DNA from: Homalodisca vitripennis
Taxonomy: Eukaryota > Arthropoda > Insecta > Hemiptera > Cicadellidae
Assembly: GCF_021130785.1 (NCBI RefSeq)
Contig: NC_060210.1
Span: 186,504,501-186,568,500 of the forward strand
Direction of reading: 5' to 3'
DNA length: 64,000 nucleotides
Positions 61,501-64,000 of the stretch are shown piece by piece. The position numbers were made by a program, and so were the translations under genes. The notes beneath the pieces were generated by a model. It searched no databases and was not told the DNA's origin. It saw nothing but the letters and a program-made list of their open reading frames with translations. Position 1 is the stretch's first letter. Each line of letters starts with the position of its first letter.

Positions 61501-62875
61501 CTTGGAAGATACGTAGTTCTGAATAGTATATACATATTAATTTATTGAATGCAAATTTAAAGTTTGAAGTACGATTCAATAACAAAGTTTAACAATAATT
61601 TAAGAAGAAAGATTCTTGTTGTCTATCTACATTAATAGTCAACATTTAAAAAAAGACTAGAAACAGAAGTACACTAAACAAAACTTTTTACAGGGAGCAA
61701 AACAAAATTTTACTTAGGGGAGATAAATTTTAAAAATGAGAATCTCTCGATACAACTAGTATATGCAATAACATTTGTATAGTTTAATATCCAAATTCAC
61801 GTATTCCCAGTGGAATGTCGTGTTCACTACTATACCGAAAAAATATCTATATCTTTTCGATACCCTAATTCATACACGAATGTGGATATGGGATTTAGTT
61901 GAAAGAAACCAGGTGCCTATGTTGATATTTTATGTTATTTTACTGAGTTGAGGAGACACATAAATTTTGTTTCTTTTGAGTTAACTTTTTTGTTGATATT
62001 GACGATGATATTGCCTAACCTTGAAACACTTATCTTTTTGCATTCAACTGGGCTGTTTTTAAAAAAAATATTTGAAATTCCCATGCACCAATATATTCTG
62101 TAATATAACATATCTTGGCGATAACGTGTTCTTCTAAAGTGCATGTAGTCAAAATGTGACTGAAACTTTTCCGGCAGGAAAACAATTACTGTAATTTTTC
62201 GGATATTCATTTATTGATTCAAGTACATTAAATAAAAAATATAAAATGTAAGCAGACTACTCGAACCAAACTAGCTAACATTTAGCGCAGATGTAAAGGA
62301 TGCATACATATTCCATAAAAAAAATATAAGGTGACTTAGTTCATTTTAGTATGTTTGGTATTTCAAACAGTGTGGTCGACATAGATTTTCATTAAAAGCT
62401 ATCTGAAGAGCTGTTTTAAAGATAATTTAAATTGGAACCATTTAATTGCTCTTTGAATCATCCAAAAATGTAACAGTCATGATCATTGTTTTTATACGAG
62501 TAATAATGAGCATGACGCATGTTCACTGCTTTCTATTTTCTCTAATTAGACAGTGACTAGAAGAATTTTAGCTAACCAAAAGTTGACTTTTTCAGTTAAA
62601 AGACATTTCAACCACGTACTTGCTAAGGATGTTTCTACGTAATTTGAGGACAGACTCCTAGCTAGATGTAACGTTTAATAATTAGTTTTACTGACACGAT
62701 GAAACTTACGTTGGTTTTGCGTTTTTTATTATGATCTCGTATTTGTAGGCAGATAATGGACTTTCTCTTCCTGACTGGGCCACAAAGGCATATCCAGAGC
62801 CGGTGATTTCACTGCGAACCGTGACAGGAAGTGCATTCTTTGCGGGGTCTTTTGACCAGATAAGGTTATTATCAG
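49733..62875 (+). CDS. Gene E: acid phosphatase-like protein with HHG motif, exons 1-5 (3' end outside the window)
   Basis: Exons 49733-49900, 54548-54652, 55597-55836, 57677-57895, 62749-62875 (859 nt, 286 codons plus one base). Lengths and phases of exons 2 to 5 equal those of gene D. Signal peptide [20 protein letters not shown]. Exon 2 reads HHGIMAP (residues 59-65) where active relatives have RHGxRxP: H60 at the nucleophile position is kept, but the preceding Arg and the following Arg are lost (H59, M63). R130 in [19 protein letters not shown] is kept. Exon 5 ends FDQIRLLSG with a phase-1 donor, as in D. Exons 6 and 7 should lie to the right of 64000, so the HD motif is unseen. No frame break is visible. 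It is the closest paralogue of gene D, probably from a recent duplication. Confidence 0.87.
50860..51310. repeat. Degenerate tandem repeat of about 175-200 bp in gene E intron 1
   Basis: Three diverged units. Each has a 'ttctttcttagagaaaat'-like block (near 50890, 51060, 51260), then a 'ctctatcgatttccagagaa'-like block and a 'gctctcggctctttgaattt'-like block. Confidence 0.6.
53795..54159. mobile_element. pogo/Tigger-type MITE
   Basis: 365 bp bounded by TA dinucleotides. Inverted ends are 'cagtaaaacctccttaatcc' on the left and the inverse of 'ggattaaagaggttctgctg' on the right, followed inward by 'ggc'. This terminal sequence and the TA target are typical of pogo/Tigger (Tc1/mariner superfamily) elements. 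No transposase frame, so non-autonomous. It lies in intron 1 of gene E. Confidence 0.85.
54858..54932. repeat. Short foldback next to the 178-bp triplication
   Basis: 16-bp inverted repeats 'gtagaattaccttgtc' (54858) and its inverse (54917-54932) around a 43-bp loop that contains 'ttgcaggtgttgatgac', a block also present in every unit of the following tandem repeat. Confidence 0.7.
54938..55472. repeat. Three near-identical 178-bp tandem units upstream of gene E exon 3
   Basis: Units start at 54938, 55116 and 55294 ('gcaagatgaaacagtg'). Copies are almost identical where compared. Each contains an inverted pair 'aggataccaa' ... 'ttggtatcct' and an acceptor-like 'cttgttgcaggtgttgat'. The array ends about 125 bp before exon 3. 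Confidence 0.93.
56660..57010. repeat. Interspersed repeat shared with 30960-31440
   Basis: Shares 'aattcatttctgtct', 'gaaaacaaattgatctat' and 'caacaagaaaatagcag' with the C/D spacer copy. Part of the same family ('agctatagacttgaaatttt') recurs at about 57180-57220. It lies in intron 3 of gene E. Confidence 0.55.
58030..58490 (-). pseudogene. LINE ORF2 C-terminal relic
   Basis: The minus strand at 58329-58048 encodes HHYNIRNQPLQYPIQRLKRF, YYSALKIYNKL and INTFKTSLKYSLINRAYYFV. This is the characteristic end of Jockey-like ORF2 proteins (YNTRN ... R ... YN.LP ... FK..L). The frame upstream is interrupted within about 100 bp. It lies in intron 4 of gene E and is 5'-truncated, as is usual for LINE copies. 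Confidence 0.7.
58533..59243 (+). mobile_element. Non-autonomous Helitron-like element 1
   Basis: Begins TC in 'tctatatatataaaaatgaa' and continues 'tgtttgtatgtttgtccttt'. It ends in 'gaagccgtgggtaacagcta' followed by GAT. TC at the 5' end and a GC-rich hairpin-like stretch before CTAG at the 3' end fit Helitrons. A second Helitron-like end ('gcgccgggcccgctagt') lies at 59438-59454, so the copy may be longer or nested. It lies in intron 4 of gene E. Confidence 0.6.
59459..59947 (+). mobile_element. Non-autonomous Helitron-like element 2
   Basis: Starts 'tatataaatcaatgtttgtg' and shares with element 1 'gtttgtcctttat', 'gaccgatcat.atgaaaattt' and 'tatttttccacg.agaaggttta'. It ends 'gaagtcgcggggaacagcta' then GT. 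Only the ends are conserved between the two elements. The middle differs, as with Helitron derivatives that share terminal sequences. Confidence 0.6.
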
Positions 62876-64000
62876 GTATGTATTTGGTGATCTATGTTTG
62901 GCCTTAAAGTTATGGTGTTCCATTACAGGAATTGCTACATTTTGCTGCTGGGTATATACTAAGTTTACACGAATTGCTATAAGTAGAATATCCAATTTGA
63001 TATTTCTAAATTTTTATAGTACTGTAAATTTCAATGTTACTAAACAGTAATTTACTTATTATTGGACTTACTCTCTGGAGATGGGATATGTTTTCCCTAT
63101 TGTATGACATGACGTTTTATATTTATATACAGTTGATATTGCAAAAGCTATTATATTATTTTTATAGTTTAAAGTTAAATGAGAGAACGCAGTACATAAA
63201 TACAATTAAAGTCTTATATTTTTATGTTAGCGAGTGCTTGTTACTTTTAGATTTGTGGACTACTTTTTATTTGATCTGAAAACGAGTTCTCAATTTAAAT
63301 ACAATCTATTATTATCAACGATTAATAATATTAATAATGCCCTGCTAACCTCAGCCTTCCGTCATACTCGCGTATGGATTATGCATTATTACAAAGTCAA
63401 GTAACTAAGCTTTATTTTACACTTTATTTGCTAAAGATTAAAGACAAACTTCGTTCTAGTGGAATACTAAATTTGTAGTACTAAAGTTTGAATCATTAAA
63501 ATATATCAGAAATCCCGAAATTGTAGACTGTCGAACAATTCTGTTGGTTATCTTCTTATATAAAGGCTAGAAATGTGTGCGTTTCCCAAAAATCAGGGAT
63601 CCCAAGTCTATTATCACAGATTAAGGAAATTTCCACATGCCCTCTTGCCAGTGCTTTCAGTACAGTATTCGCCCGAAACTCTAACATAATCAACGCAATG
63701 TTGTTTTTGAATCTTCGAACATCCAAGGGATTTGACCTTTCCTTAAAGATTATATCTCTGCTACTTATCCAGTACCGTTGTTCCATGATCTACAGGCTTA
63801 CTAGTGAATCGTCATCCCACACCATGTCATTTTGTATGATGGATCAAGGGAATTTTGAGAAATAATAGTCTCTGCAAACCTCTCGTAATCTCTCTGTCTC
63901 AAGACATACATGTATTACACGGAACCCAAAACTTGCGACATTCCAAAACTAACAAAAAAGTAAATTCTTTAGAACTACTGTAGGAAGGCATGATTATTAA
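62876..64000. other. Start of gene E intron 5
   Basis: No exon 6 found before the edge. Around 63337-63410 there is recognisable similarity to gene D intron 5 near 41690-41760 ('ctcagccttc', 'ttacaaagt'), as expected for homologous introns. Open frames on both strands at 63556-63865 are unexplained. Confidence 0.45.

Overview
This looks like nuclear DNA from an AT-rich insect genome. Coding exons are short (105-240 nt) and separated by long introns with GT...AG borders. Introns and spacers are full of tRNA- and 5S-derived SINEs, LINE and Penelope-like fragments, Helitron and pogo-type remnants, and satellites. The order cannot be fixed from sequence alone; a hemipteran-like insect would fit, but that is inference.

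The only host genes I can support form a cluster of five histidine acid phosphatase (branch-2 histidine phosphatase, prostatic/lysosomal/venom acid phosphatase-like) genes. Where complete they share one seven-exon architecture with the same intron phases. Gene A (+) shows only its last exon (901-1059). Gene B (+, 5518-15373) and gene C (-, 22146-30763) are complete and predict secreted or membrane-anchored proteins of 417 and 413 aa with intact RHGxRxP and HD motifs. Gene D (+, 33856-44488) is complete (412 aa). Gene E (+, 49733-62875) runs off the right edge after exon 5.

The main discovery candidate is that D and E keep clean exons and splice sites but have lost catalytic residues. RHGxRxP has become HHGxIxP in D and HHGxMxP in E, and the HD motif of D has become RD. 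In D, an Arg and a His have in effect changed places between the two motifs. These look like maintained secreted pseudo-phosphatases, or enzymes with a rewired active site, next to canonical paralogues. D and E also share nearly identical first exons and a conserved 5' flank.

Layout: 1-275 short tandem repeat; 901-1059 end of gene A; 1.1-5.5 kb spacer with a SINE and a degenerate tandem repeat; 5.5-15.4 kb gene B, whose introns hold a SINE foldback, a Penelope-like element with inverted terminal repeats, a 5S-derived SINE and a minisatellite that copies its own last splice acceptor; 18.2-21.3 kb a 50-bp satellite with higher-order structure between the convergent 3' ends of B and C; 22.1-30.8 kb gene C; 30.8-33.8 kb divergent C/D spacer with LINE and SINE pieces; 33.9-44.5 kb gene D, with a Helitron-type helicase remnant and a CT-rich minisatellite; 44.5-49.6 kb spacer with a 17-bp satellite split by a palindromic MITE and a LINE reverse-transcriptase fragment; 49.7-62.9 kb gene E, with a pogo-type MITE, a 178-bp triplication and Helitron-like elements in its introns; 62.9-64 kb its unfinished fifth intron.
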